A stretch of DNA of 64,000 nucleotides from Chalara sp. BL73 (lineage: Eukaryota > Ascomycota > Leotiomycetes > Helotiales): NCBI GenBank assembly GCA_918026815.1, contig CAKJVC010000062.1, forward strand, positions 1-64,000, given 5' to 3'. Each line of letters opens with the position of its first letter. Within the stretch, counting starts at the first letter, position 1. The notes below the pieces were generated by a model that saw only the letters and a list, made by a program, of their open reading frames with translations, had not been told where the DNA came from and made no database searches. Shown here piece by piece: positions 47,599 to 59,573 of the stretch. The position numbers and the translations under genes are program-made.

Positions 47599-49301
47599 AT
47601 GGACTCAAAGGTCTCCACTGAGACTGTCGAGAAGGTAACCTCCCCGTCCCGGGGCCGTGCCGCGGATTTGGATGACACCACGCGTCGAGCTGAGAGGAAG
47701 CTGCGCACCAAGATCGACCTCTATGTCGTGCCGACAGTTGCCTTGCTCTATCTCATGTGCTTTATCGATCGGGCGAACATTGGTGAGCGAGTGCGAGATG
47801 ATTAAAGACAGATAGTCCTAACCGTGTTGCAGGCAACGCTCGACTTGCTGGCTTTGAAAGGGACCTAAAACTCCAGGGATATGACTACAATACCGTGCTC
47901 TCAATCTTCTATATCTCGTATATTGTCTTCGAGATCCCAGCAACAGTTTGCTGCAAGCTGATAGGTATGGCTTCGGAACCTTGGTATATGGATCATTTTG
48001 GCGCTGACAGCATGGCTCAGGCCCTGGTTGGTTTCTGCCATTGACCACCCTAGGCTTCGGCATCGTCTCAGTCGCGACTGCTTTTGTGCGTACGCGCGCT
48101 CAGGCATGTGCTGTCCGATTCCTCCTAGGTGTATTCGAGGCAGGCGTCATGCCAGGCATTGCATACTACCTCTCGCGCTGGTATCGCCGAGCCGAACTTG
48201 CATTCCGCCTTGGCTTGTACATGACCATGGCACCACTGTCTGGTGCCTTTGGCGGCCTCCTAGCTTCTGGCATTCTAAAGTTGTCGCATTTCGGGTCGCT
48301 GCATAGGTGGGAAATGTACGTCAATATCTAAGCACTGGACTGATTTATATCTCACTGACAACGATCCAGGATCTTTGCCATCGAAGGGCTCATCACCATT
48401 GTTATCGCACTCATTGCCCTTTTTACCCTAACCGACCGGCCCGACACCGCCCGCTGGCTCTCTGAAGAAGAGAAGGAACATGCCATCAATCGCGTCAAGT
48501 CGGAGCGTCTAGCTCAAGCCGTTTTGCTCGACAAGATAGACAGCACGAAGCTGAAGCGCGGCTTCACAAACCCCATCACCATCACTACAGCGTGCGTTTT
48601 CATGCTCAACAACATCACAGTACTCTCCATCTCCTTCTTCCTCCCGACCATCATCAGGAGCATCTACCCCGGTCGCACAACTGTACAACAGCAACTCCTG
48701 ACTGTGCCCCCATACATCGTAGGTGGCTTCTTTGTGCTCTTGATACCGACATTAAGTTGGCGCTTCGATCATCGGCAATGGTTCCTTGCAATCACTGGGC
48801 CCACCGCCATGGCAGGATTCTCGATCCTGCTGGCTACGCTTGATGCGAATGTACGATACGGAGCCATCTTTCTCACGGCAAGTACGGCATTCACGCTTGG
48901 TGCGATGTGTAATGCGCAGGTCAGTGCAAATGTGTTGAGTGACTCGGCAAGGAGCATTGCAATTGGGACGAACGGTATGTGTTTTACCACCCTTTCTCAG
49001 GTGAATGTTAGACCGGAAACTGACAGCTGTCGTAGTCATGTTCGGCAACATTGGTGGCCTCATTGCAACGTGGACATACCTCCCTTGGGATGCACCAAAG
49101 TACCACATTGGTAATGGTGTAAACCTGGCATGCGCCATTCTTTGGACGATCCTTGCTATTCTGACTTTCTTTTGGATGAAGTACGACAACAAGGAGCGTG
49201 AGAAAAGGGCGGCTGGAGCGCAGGAGCAGCTTGCGGGGTTAAGTCAAAAGGAGATTCTTGATTTGGAATGGAAGCACCCAGAGTGGCGGTGGAGACCATG
49301 A
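47599..49301 (+). CDS. MFS transporter, Dal5/anion:cation symporter-type
   Basis: Predicted 493-aa plasma-membrane carrier from exons 47599-47782, 47833-47964, 48021-48315, 48370-48974 and 49036-49301. About twelve hydrophobic segments are present. Family marks are KIDLYVVPTVALLYLMCFID with RANIGNARLAGFE at helix 1, YNTVLSIFYISYIVFEIPAT, RFLLGVFEAGVMPGIAYYLS (the signature of Dal5-like carriers) and SWRFDHRQWFLA. Members import carboxylates, vitamins or amides. The last exon keeps the typical cytosolic tail WKHPEWRWRP. Its promoter is shared with the class II aldolase, so uptake and catabolism of the same hydroxylated acid is a reasonable inference. Confidence 0.94.
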
Positions 49302-51246
49302 TGTGGCGTCCCCAGAAGCATGTAGAGATGCTCTCAACACTTTTGTGAACGCGCCTACATGTAGCGCGAGACTTGGCTCTAGGGTAGTGATAAAAGTACG
49401 GGTCTGTACTGCGGTACTTGAGATGTTGCTTGGTAGGACGGTCGCGTCGCCAGCGTAGCTTGTAAATGCCAATTGTAAATCAGTATGCCAGAACTTCAAA
49501 CCATGAGTAACTAGTCCCCGACCTCTCCATAAATTTCATTCCGCCTTTTCCCATGACTATTGCTCTTCCTAGTGTTTCATCATCGGTGAGTGTAAATGTG
49601 GTTTGGCAGAATCGCAGTTTCAGCATGAGTATAAGCGGATCATGGAGGAGCTCAAGGTGAAAGAAAAGACACCAAAGGACTAAAATACGTCGTTCGGGCT
49701 AGGTCCGTCGTTTGCCGAGGGACATAGAAGTAATTCCTGCACGGAGTGCTTTCTTACTATGGTAGAGGTATGGATATGGGAACGAGGGCTAGGGAACAGG
49801 CCCTAGAGGCAGATGAGAGACGGGCCGTGGAGAATTCCTCTCTAGAATTTGCAAGATGATACTTACCCAATCGTTGGAGAGAATGGCCAGTGATACCATT
49901 GCTTGAATTACTTGATGTTTGCCGTACTGCTTGCGTAGTGAGAGGACCAAGAATTCGTATGCAAAGCTTCAACCTATTGTCTAACTTCGTATTTCTGCTC
50001 CCGCGCATATCTTTCGGTACATCTACCCACCTCGCTTCTTGTTCCATATTCTAAAGTAGAATAATGGTACCAAGTAACTTGCTAGACTAGTTACAGACAC
50101 TCAGTTTTCCTGATCCTAAGTGTTCCCCAGTTAGACCAACCGGAGACAAGGCATTGCTCTTCGAGACATTCGATTTTGTACCCTTTCCATGTCCGAATTT
50201 TTGCTCTACCATCCTATAGCTCAACGTGCCCGTCCTAGTTATAGTCCAAGGATCCTAGATACGTAGATCGGACGGTGGGATAAAGTTACTTGCTAAGGAC
50301 GACAGCAAGCACTTAGAGACTATTCTTTAAAGACATCTTGAGTAGCGGAAAGAGGTAATTGAGTTTCCTGGAAAAGCTTGTTGTCTTCTACGCTAGTCTA
50401 CATCTTCTGCTCACACGCTGATATCAAAGACGGGCCGATGTTTGACAATATCCATGTTTGTATAGTCGACACTACTTGCTTTGCCAGAGGCGCTTTCGTA
50501 CCAGCACGAGATACGGATCCCGGTTCAAATATTTGTGCAATTTGATGCGAAATGCGAAAATGCGAGCGGCTCTGGTTGGGAACATATTGCTTCGACAATT
50601 GTCTGTCTCAGGGAGCGTTGGAAATCGAACGCAAAAGCGGAATTATCTCGGTTGAAGGCATTATTAACCACAACTCGTATGCGGCCAAAGTTCAAGCAGT
50701 CCACCAAGCAGAAACACATGGAAACCCTTCTTGGGCAAAGCCGATAGTTCGTGCCGGTAAGAATGCCACTATGGGTCGGCCGGAGCAACCGCAGATGGAG
50801 CTACCAGCAGCAAAGAGAACCTCCCTAGCTTTTCATGTAGTGGTAGAGGCTGCCTATTGCGGCCAACCTCATTGCCGTCGCGTGGTTGATCTTCTCTTCT
50901 AATTCTAATACACACAGGGAATACGTCAAAGGTCGAGATTACTCATGTAGATCATATTGTCGTGTCCTCTGCTCAAACCCCAGTTTTGCATTGTTACAAT
51001 TAATTAGAGGGTGGGAGAGTTCATGCATTTCAAAGCACTGGTTCTCCGCCGGAAATTGACCGCGATATGTTCCGCCCACCGCGGACACGACGAACATGTC
51101 GCAATCACGTTGATTCCGGTGCCGAAATAGCTCCGGGGATGCGTTCTAGGATGCACATAAAGGAGGGCTCCCACAATTCCGGCATTTTCCCTTGCTACAT
51201 TTCGAGATGCTAGACGAGTCACCATTGCATTCGAAGTTTTACCACC
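49302..51246. other. Intergenic region upstream of the MBL-fold gene
   Basis: About 1.9 kb with no supported gene. Frames at 50481-50902 (plus) and 50525-50788 (minus) are shadows of each other without motifs. CGG/CCG dyads at 51045-51085 lie 160-200 bp before the MBL-fold ATG. Confidence 0.5.
51045..51085. promoter_or_regulatory. Two CCG/CGG dyads upstream of MBL-fold gene
   Basis: TCCGCCGGA at 51045-51053 and TCCGC-CCACC-GCGGA at 51071-51085 are both palindromic with everted CGG triplets, as for Zn2Cys6 dimers. Spacings differ from each other and from the aldolase/MFS site, so a common regulator is only a suggestion. Confidence 0.35.
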
Positions 51247-52374
51247 ATGCGCCCCCCTGTCAACTTCTTGGTCGTGCTCGGTGCCACATATGTGACTGCG
51301 TGCGACCCCTCACGTCAATACTCTCGTCGGCCGGCCTCGGTCTCGAATGTCCCAACACCCTCTCCCGCAATCGGCAGCCTCTCGGTGGCCTTCACAACAA
51401 CCCTAGCGGCACTACCGGCGCCACCAACTCCTATCTCTGGGTTCTTCAACGCTACTCTGTTCCCCTTACAGCAACAACAGAATGTAACCGACTTTCTTCG
51501 ACAAGCTGCTGAGCTAAGCACGGACTGGAGAATCCACCAATTCTTCCAGGATCAGTGCATCACGCAGCAGGTGTTCCCAAGTCTCTTCACGCAACCTGCT
51601 GGCTTCGTCACTCCCTTTTCGCCATTCGATAACTTTTACTTTGTTGGACATGCCTTTGTGTCGGCGTGGGCCTACGATACCGGCGATGGGCTGGTCGTGA
51701 TTGATGCGCTCGACTCCTCGGACGAGATAGAGGCAATCATGATTCCGGCACTCGAGAAGTTCGGCTTCAGTGGGAACGACGTTAAACATGTCATTATCAC
51801 ACACGAACATCTGGATCACTACGGTGGGGCCAAGTATCTCAAAGAGACATACAACTCAACAATCTACGCTTCTGACCTCGCATGGCAAGAAATGGCAACG
51901 TATGCGTACCCTCCTCACTCAACATCTATTCCTCCAAGCAGGGACGTAACGCTGGTAGATGGTCAAATTCTGAAAGTCGGAAATGTATCTATCGAGACTA
52001 TCCTTACACCTGGGCACACCCCCGGTACTCTGTCGCTAATTTTTCCGCTGACTGCGAAGAATGGCACCGAGCAGCATATGGCAGGCCTGAACGGTGGCAC
52101 GGGTATCCCGCAGTCTGCTATCGACCGCACGACCAAAGTGCTGTCGCATAATCGTCTGGCAAGTATTGCATACCTGCGAGGTGTCGATACGCTTATCTCA
52201 AATCACCAGATTGCAGACCACGCGCTATTCAACTCGGACTTGCTTGCTCACTCAAGCGCGGGCACTCCTAATCCATTCGTGATTGGCAAAGACAATTATT
52301 ACAATTATTTGAGCATCTTAGGTCTATGCACCAAGGTGTATGCAGCGAGGCAGGGCATGGATCTTTGGGTTTAA
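51247..52374 (+). CDS. Secreted metallo-beta-lactamase-fold hydrolase
   Basis: Single-exon 375-aa protein starting with a signal-peptide-like MRPPVNFLVVLGATYVTAC, followed by a Ser/Pro/Thr-rich linker. The MBL core begins near residue 130 (NFYFVGHAFVSAWAYDTGDG, VVIDALDSSDE). The metal-binding motif THEHLDHYGG lies near 185-194, with TPGHTPGTLS near 253-262 and a later NHQIADH histidine region. The layout matches a zinc hydrolase of the glyoxalase II/lactonase superfamily with two metal sites. The substrate is unknown; lactones or thioesters of phenolic compounds are possible. Several NxT/NxS glycosylation sites fit secretion. Confidence 0.92.
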   Translation: MRPPVNFLVVLGATYVTACDPSRQYSRRPASVSNVPTPSPAIGSLSVAFTTTLAALPAPPTPISGFFNATLFPLQQQQNVTDFLRQAAELSTDWRIHQFFQDQCITQQVFPSLFTQPAGFVTPFSPFDNFYFVGHAFVSAWAYDTGDGLVVIDALDSSDEIEAIMIPALEKFGFSGNDVKHVIITHEHLDHYGGAKYLKETYNSTIYASDLAWQEMATYAYPPHSTSIPPSRDVTLVDGQILKVGNVSIETILTPGHTPGTLSLIFPLTAKNGTEQHMAGLNGGTGIPQSAIDRTTKVLSHNRLASIAYLRGVDTLISNHQIADHALFNSDLLAHSSAGTPNPFVIGKDNYYNYLSILGLCTKVYAARQGMDLWV

Positions 52375-53296
52375 GCGTGGAGAGAAAAGTAATAAATAAT
52401 CTACTTTTTGTAGCAGCCGAACACCGTGACAATAAATTCCCTCCACTTAATTTCTGACAACGTCCCCAACATTTTCAAACCTTTACTTTAAATTTATATA
52501 TTTTATTATTACTCGCAGTCATCTAGAGTAAGTGATGAGTCAAATTACTCACTCACTAACCATTGACCGTCGGTGTTTAACCCCGGTACCTGGATTTATG
52601 TATGCGCGACTAAGTAGAACTTTAAACTACTCCTTAACACGGCTAAATCTACAAAAGCGAATCCAAGTATTTGTCTTCAAAAGTATCTGCATCTAAAAAT
52701 AGAACCAGTGTCCTCTTTGCCCTGCAACACGAAGTCTCGACCTGAAACCATTCCTAGGCTCTGCCAAGCCTCAGCAACAACTTCATTCAATTCAGCCCTA
52801 CAGCTTCCCGTTAGCTTATGCCACTGAGCTGGCTGACTCTTCACGCGATGTCTCTCTTCAACGCGGAATCTACCGCATCTTACTCAGTTACATGTTTTTG
52901 TGTGGTGTCCAATTGCGTCAGCGAACAACGAGCTGTCTCAACCACGCGCAAGGTTTGTGGCTGTACAAGCTTAAACACTAACAAAGGCCTGTTGAGCCTG
53001 AGGAGTGAATATGGTCAAGGGGAGTAAGTCGGATAGGAGAACTTTCTGTGAGAGTTAGAGGGCCAAGCCGGCCGAGTATTGCTTCTTTACTAGTGGGCTT
53101 AAAAGTTTCCTAGGACCTATAGAAAACATGCTGGTATTAAACCTATGCTAAATGGCTGAAATACCATTGCCATTCGGACATAGGCTCATGCCAGACTCAG
53201 CTTTATTGGAAAGAGGCTCAATCAAAGGCTATCAGGGGAAGCCGCACAACCAGCAGTGCCATGGCTGAAGCCAAACTGGAGGAGAACTGATCATGA

Positions 53297-53671
53297 ATGG
53301 AAGACGAGAGTGTGATTAATCTCGGCGAGTATACAGCCCCAATAGGCGTTGCAGCCTTTTGTGACATCCTTGTTGAATCAGTGTTTAAATTCATGGATTC
53401 AAGGGCTTATGGATTGAGTGGAGATCCTAACCCTCAGCTTCTTGATTGTGAATATTGTGAATCACCTTTTGCTGGGGCGGTGCAAGACCACCACGACAGA
53501 TATCAAGCCATGTTTAGTCATAGTATCATGAGGGTCAAGATTCTTGTAAAGACATCTGGTAGTTTTTCAGTCCTACCGCCCACCACGCCCGCCGTAAGGC
53601 AGTGCTTTGAAGTCTCGGAGAACACTCCTCAACTGCTGCCTATAGTCGGCTTCGTTAATTCGCCAGCTTGA
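53297..53671 (+). CDS. Hypothetical protein, doubtful
   Basis: A 124-aa ATG frame (start MEDESVINLGEY) without signal peptide or recognised domain. It ends about 320 bp before the promoter-proximal ATG of the secreted protein. Amino-acid composition is plausible for a real protein but nothing else supports it. Confidence 0.25.
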   Translation: MEDESVINLGEYTAPIGVAAFCDILVESVFKFMDSRAYGLSGDPNPQLLDCEYCESPFAGAVQDHHDRYQAMFSHSIMRVKILVKTSGSFSVLPPTTPAVRQCFEVSENTPQLLPIVGFVNSPA

Positions 53672-53820
53672 CTCTGAATTGATGCAGCTTTCCGAATGCT
53701 GGATGAATGATAAGACAACTCAAAGGTTCCAGTATGGAAACACATTAACCTGTTTCTAATAATAGGGTAACTGCGGGGGCGAAAAGATTAAGACTTCATG
53801 ATCTAGTCGGTTACTGAAGG

Positions 53821-53829
53821 ATATAAATA
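53821..53829 (+). promoter_or_regulatory. TATA box and CT-rich leader of secreted-protein gene
   Basis: ATATAAATA lies about 165 bp before the ATG and is followed by a long pyrimidine-rich leader (53830-53990), a common layout of strongly expressed fungal genes. Confidence 0.55.
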
Positions 53830-53993
53830 CCTTCTCCTCCCTTTAAATCTCCTGGTTTTTCGCTCCATCTCAATCTTACCTTTACTCGCCTTTCCCTTTC
53901 TCAAGACCTCCAGATCGGCTTCCTTTCACTGCTACTTTCCCATCACTCAACTTACCTTCATCGATCCCTACCTGCACTTTATCCTCGAGAAAC

Positions 53994-54922
53994 ATGCTCC
54001 GTATCCATGCATTTGGGTTCTTGAGCCTCTTGGCCTATTTGATGGGAGCATCCACTGCTCCAACCAATGCCACCGATGGCAATATCACCTTGGGCGACAT
54101 CATCAATATACCCATTGTTGCTGCACCATTGAACCCTGCATTCCAACCAATCCTTGCGGTATCCAACAAGACGGTCGTTGATACCAATCCAAACGTTCAA
54201 TCCAAAATCAACAACCTTCCGTCAGTGATAAGCTCCATCACCGCAGCCGCTGCAGGAGCCCCAGCTGCTACTATTACTAAGGAGGCCAAGGCCAGAGATA
54301 TTATCATCACAATTCCAAACCCTTTTCCGACTGCCCCTCCATCACCTATTTACGTAAGTGCCATACTCCCAAATGTTTAGGATTCCTAATAACATTCGCT
54401 TTTTCTCGTAGGGCAATACCGATTGTGCCTTGGCCAACTCTCCAAGCACCTCCCAATTTCTCTGGAATGCCGCTGCCCTAAGAGCGTGCCACGAATGGTT
54501 TGGCGTCCCAGGAGACACATACCCCTACAATGGTCCTGGGAGCAGTCCCGCAGCCTACCTGTAAGTTTCTGTTCGCAAAAACCACCCAATCTCACTCTCT
54601 ATCAAAACATATTCTAATACTCCTTTTAAATAGTGTTGAAGGTGCCGCATCGCTCATCGCCGCCGTTGGTGGCAACTTTGGCTTCCAGTTCGAGTACTCA
54701 GTTCGGGATGATCCAAACCCGTTCCAGCAATACTACCTCACATCCCAAAATCTCTGCTACGCCGAGGTTCAAGCCCGCATCGCTTGGATGTTCAACAACT
54801 GCCTTGCGGGTGATGTGAGTGGTTTCTCTAGTTACAACGACGGAAACAGTGTTATCAGGTACAAGGCTTGGAGGTACCCAGGTCCCCCAACCGGATTCTC
54901 TCCCGATCCAAGAAATCCCTGA
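53994..54922 (+). CDS. Secreted cysteine-containing protein of unknown function
   Basis: Predicted 265 aa from exons 53994-54353, 54412-54560 and 54634-54922. A signal peptide is evident (MLRIHAFGFLSLLAYLMGAS, then TAPTNATDG). The next 100 residues are Ala/Pro/Thr rich with a possible basic cleavage site (KEAKARD). The C-terminal domain has four cysteines (NTDCAL, LRACHEWFG, NLCYAE, NNCLAG), probably two disulfides, and many aromatics (EWFGVPGDTYPYNGPG, YKAWRYPGPPTGF). I do not recognise the family. The strong-looking promoter and signal peptide suggest an abundant extracellular or wall protein, possibly proprotein-processed. Confidence 0.8.
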
Positions 54923-56277
54923 TTTATAAGGCGATGGTAGCTAGGCTAGCTTTGGAATGTTGCTAAGTAGATGATATGCTTTAATTTCCTTGTTAATGTT
55001 TTATGGGATGACAATGGAGTTGATCTCACATTGTGGATGGTTAAGCAGATGACACTTTTTACTTATTTTGTTATTGGAATTCAATGATTGGTTATGAGGG
55101 CATTTAAGGAAGGTTCACAGGCTTTTGGTCACGTTTTTGGTGTGCGTTTTGGGATTTTCAGACGTTCTTAAATTAGTGGAAATTACCATTCTATGCAAAA
55201 GGACGTTTTAAATGTGTAATGGACGGGATAGAGCAACAAACCTATAATCTCTGATGGCTAGCGTGCCGTGCCAGGTATGCGGAGAAAAGGACTTCTGAAA
55301 TAGGTTTTTTTTTTGGCTCGGAAATTATAGTATCTGAAAACTTAAAATATCTTTGAGAGTTACTTGGACGCCGCACGCCTGTGGCAGGCACTTACTGGTG
55401 TAAGTGAGTTCCTTCAAGTCAGAGATGGCTTTATCTTAATGAAAAAAAGACAGTCTTGCTCAAGTCTGCCTAGAAATGCGAAAAGACGAAGCTAGTCCCC
55501 TTTTGCAACAAGAAATGCCTCACCAATGGATTTTTCCCTACCTAAACCTGGCCACGACACAATTGGAGACTTTTTTGGTTTTGTGGATTCCACCGCGCTT
55601 TTTGACTATGTACTCTGGGCCGTGTATGTGGATGTTTGAGGCATTGGATCAAGCAACGCAATTTGGTTAATAGAATATTATTTAACGTGTTACAGGCATC
55701 ATAAGGTAAAGGGCAGAGGTTTCCCGGTTTAATTTATATGTACACTTTATTTGCAGATGTGTGAAGATAGTAATCGTAGGATCACGGGGCTGGAGAGAAG
55801 TTCCCGGGTAACTCGAGGGTGCACGAGCCTTTATTCTCAAGCAAAGGAAATGACAAGTGCAGTTTGTCCTGCGAGTCTTAAAGTCTATTTCAAATAGTTC
55901 CTTTGTCGACTCAGAATACGCGTCAATAGCCATCCGCTAGACAAAAATAACAAAAATGTGAGAAGCGGGATTCAAAAATAAACTTGACCGCAAAGATTAG
56001 TAGTCGGTTTCACTTCACACCCTGCCACCTATCCAGCCTCAACACCCCACTACTTTATCCCATCCATGCTCGCCTCGACCGCTCTTCAACACTACGCAAT
56101 GAAAACCAGGAAAGTGGTAGTCGCACTAACGGACCCATGTCATTCTAGTTTGGGCGGGCCTTTCTGGAGACCTTTAGCTGATACTACCAGTAGCCGGGAG
56201 ATCTTCCTTCACCTGCAAGTTTCACCTTGTCGGACGCCGCGGTACTCACTGAAATCGAGTTTCAGTTTGCCGAAATC
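54923..56277. other. Intergenic, nothing recognised
   Basis: About 1.35 kb. Frames at 55476-55670 and 55682-55933 lack motifs. Confidence 0.5.
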
Positions 56278-56751
56278 TCACTTACGCAATAGGACCAATA
56301 AGCCAACGCTCGCCACCGGCAACAACAGCACGTCGAGGACACTAAAGAATATGGTGTTGCGAGTGACGCCGATAATGCTCCCGCCATTGCTCAGGCCGAA
56401 CGCAACGGGGTATAACAGCCACAATAGGCTCACCTAGCTGGATAGGATGATATAGTCGCTACCGATACCAATTACTTCCGCCGATTTGCGGCTCTCGTTG
56501 ATAGTGCTCATTGCTAGAATAATGTATGCGACCGTGCCGAAGGAAAAGAAGCCCCACTTATAACTGGCGGTGGTATAAGTAGCAGCAAGGTAGTTGAGGA
56601 TTTGGATCCAGGCGATGGAGATGTGAGGTGATGGCGGTCTACGATATGCCTGAAAGGAGACCGAGCAACAACTATCGCCCGAATGATTAGAAGGATGATT
56701 AAAGGTATTCAATAGCAAATACCTCTTCTCCCTGCCTATCCAACACAACAT
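56278..56751 (-). pseudogene. Broken opsin-like (microbial rhodopsin/Hsp30-type) gene, C-terminal half
   Basis: Read on the minus strand, the segment gives TTASYKWGFFSFGTVAYIIL, matching helix E of fungal opsins, then an in-frame TAG at 56434-56436. The same frame continues as LLWLLYPVAFGLSNGG and NTIFFSVLDVLLLPVASVGL, matching helices F and G. The stop falls where family members usually carry W, a G-to-A type change. The residue at the retinal-lysine position (DxxxK) is Leu, so this copy is of the non-photoactive opsin-related type or lost the Lys after decay. A GTAAGT donor follows helix G. Helices A-D are not found. Confidence 0.7.
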
Positions 56752-57049
56752 TTTGTCCGGTTGTGCATGGGTGGCAGGAGGGGGACTCCTAAACGGGCAT
56801 ATTAGGCTAGATTACCAATCGGCAGCGAGCACGGCACCGTCGATTTATGGCGCAGTCACTTTGGGCCCCCAAAACTCCGCGGAGATTTCGGACTTTAGCG
56901 AATTAACGGATGTACTATGGAAAACATCGGAATATTCAACGAAATCTGGGAAACCCCGTGTTTACTTGTCCTTGACAGACGCAGTTTCCTCAGAGAAGCT
57001 GCTATTCCGCGGCAAAAATATAGACAGGTGGTCGATATGTTGAATTGGG

Positions 57050-59573
57050 ATGGACAGGCAAAATATAGCCCGGAGAGCCAAATGGGGTGCGGCCTGCGCC
57101 CCTTGTGTGGTAGCAAAGGCACGCTGTGTTCGCAGCAATTCTCTGGGGTCAAAATGTGACCGGTGCCAAAGCTTGGAGAAATATTGCTCGGATCAGGTCC
57201 ACGGACCAAGGAAGAAGAGGCATGCCAAATCCTCGTACGTACACACGTGCACACATTCATACCCTCCTGTGCTCATTTCTGCTTGTATTCTGTCTTGATT
57301 TCTTATTAACGATAACCTGTCATATACCATGATGTGCGGGGCGGTAGTGACGCTCCCTATAGCCGCTTCTGGGGATGGAAGCCACTGGCCATACCATTGC
57401 TCGGCCATCGTCATCCGGCTTGAGCAGGCCTTCTAATTTCCAAGCTGTCTTGCATCTATCACTGCCGAATCTGTCTCTTGACCCTGCCCGACCAGTGCTA
57501 ATTTTGATAGGAAAACGGCTCAGCTGGAAGAGAGCTTCAATAGTCTGATTAACTCACTGAAAGCGCCAGAAGAGGGGGAAAGTCCCACCAAACCTGGTAG
57601 TTTGCAAAACAGCAATCAAAGCCAGTCCTTATCGTCGGCCAGCACCATATCTCAAGCTCAAGACACGCCAAGCTGGGGAAAATCTGTTCAGAGTGCCCCG
57701 GTGTCTAGCTTTGGTTTTAGAGTACCTACATTTACACCATGCAGCTGCAGCGAACTGGTGAACAAGGAAGATCTTGTGCCTTTGGAGTCTGACGAGACTT
57801 TGCTGTCCATTTACATGAATCAGCTCTCTAACCGATTCCCTTTCGTCATCATTCCATCTGGCACAACAGCAGTACATCTGGAGGCAACTCGCCCATTACT
57901 CATGAAGGTGATCAGGATGGTAGCATCTGTCCGACATCTGCGGTCGATGAGGGGACAAAGTCGCGCCGTGATCCAATATATTTCTCATGCCATGCTCACG
58001 AGATCCGAGCGCTCCCTAGATCTCCTCCAAGGCATTCTGGTCTTCCTAGGATTCTACCATCATCATTGCATGACTCACGCACAGTTCAATAACCTGAACC
58101 ATTTGGCAGTCAGCCTGATAGGAGATATGGATTTGAGTACATGTCCTAAGTCTCAAGAGAGGGGAAATCCGCTGCCTCTGATACGCCCCCAGGGTCAGAG
58201 ATCCAGGACGAACGAAGAACGAAGGACCCTAGTTGGGGTCTGGTACATGAGCTCAAAGTGAGTCTGACACCGCCTAAAAAGCTCTTTTATAAGGCAACAC
58301 TAACTCCATAGTAGCGCTGCTCTAGTTGTCAAACAGTTGACACCTATGAGGTACACGAAGTATCTAGACCAATGTTTGAAAGCACTTGAGGATGCCGCAG
58401 AATATGAGACCGATCAACTCGCCGTACAACTGGTCCGCATCCAGCATCTCGCTAACAAAATCTTCCATTTCCACAGCAGGGATCAAATGGTGGATGAACT
58501 GCCAGGTATACCGGAAGTATCGGCTACAGTGCGCCTAGAGGCAATACAGATGGAGTTGGACAGACTTCGGAACGCGCTCCCTCCGAATCTCAAATCTGAC
58601 TGTGAGATGACCTCCACCTAAACAAATAATTGTTTTGTCGCTAACGCGGTATGCGAGACTAGACTCCCTATCCTGCCATTATAACAGTGCTTACCTACGA
58701 CTCTTTGAGCCTCTGCTAGAGGGGTCACATCTTCCAGATGCCGAATCTCAATCCCTCGCCTCCCTCTCGTTCTCAGGCTTGTCGATATTCGACATCTTCT
58801 CAGGCTTTACAGCCGCGCTCAAGACCTGGTTCGATGACTGGCTCGCCATTCCCGTCTGCTCTTACTTCTACATGCCCCAGCCTGCCTCCGCCCAGTTCAT
58901 TCACGCCGCCATGATGCTCTCCCGCTGGGTGAGAGTAGCTGGCCCGAGCGCGGTCAGGCTTTCTAGTGCCGGAACTACCACACCCCAAAAAGAAGCGTCG
59001 ATTCCTCGTCAACCCGTGCCGGCTTTCAGCGGCGTCCCAGCATGCCCAGATCTGAGCTTACAGCAACCGCCCTCCTCACCCTCTGCCCCAGCTATCTCCG
59101 CTCAAATACTCGATACTCTCAGAGCCAAAGTCCTGGCACAGCCCAGCCTTCAGGTTAATATCTTTAGCATCGTAGACACCATAGTAATTCGTTTCGAGGC
59201 CGCGAAGAAAGAGATGGCTGCGGCGCAGGGCGGGGTGTGGGAGAACGATACTTGGGATCTTGCTGCGGAGCATATCAAGATGAAGAAGCTCAGGGTCGAG
59301 AAGTGGTGCGAGATCGTCGCGATAGGGGCGGAGAAGGGGAGAAACCGACTGACTGATGCTTCTAATGACGCTGACGAAGGGAGCGGAGGAACTACGAATA
59401 TGCTAGGGAGTCGAAGCATCAACCGCTTTGACTGGCTGGAATCAAGCAATGACCAGGAAAGCAGGCATTGGGAGGGTGATCTGTTTGATGAAATTATGAG
59501 GGACATTCACACGGGAGTTCTCCCTGACACTTCTGGTGACTGGGGTACAGGTGTACTGGACGTATGGGATTGA
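57050..59573 (+). CDS. Zn2Cys6 transcription factor (second regulator)
   Basis: Predicted 710 aa from exons 57050-57234, 57511-58257, 58312-58601 and 58663-59573. The cluster CAPCVVAKARCVRS...KCDRCQSLEKYC lies at residues 16-47, followed by a basic patch (GPRKKRHAK). Intron 1 (276 nt) is long for this window but phase-consistent, with a GCTAAT branch site. After a Ser/Gln-rich linker, the regulatory region starts FPFVIIPSGT and shows IQYISHAMLTRSERSLDLLQ with GFYHHHC, as in many fungal C6 regulators. A HYNSAYLRLFEPLL motif is spliced across intron 3. Targets are unknown; neighbours are an opsin relic, an LTR and a broken monooxygenase gene, so it may be a leftover regulator of an eroded cluster. 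Confidence 0.88.

Larger units (their letters stand above)
52375..53993. other. Intergenic region with one doubtful small frame
   Basis: About 1.6 kb. The 53297-53671 plus frame (124 aa, ATG) contains a CEYC pair but no family pattern and is listed at low confidence. A TATA box and pyrimidine-rich leader of the next gene occupy 53,820-53,990. Confidence 0.5.
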
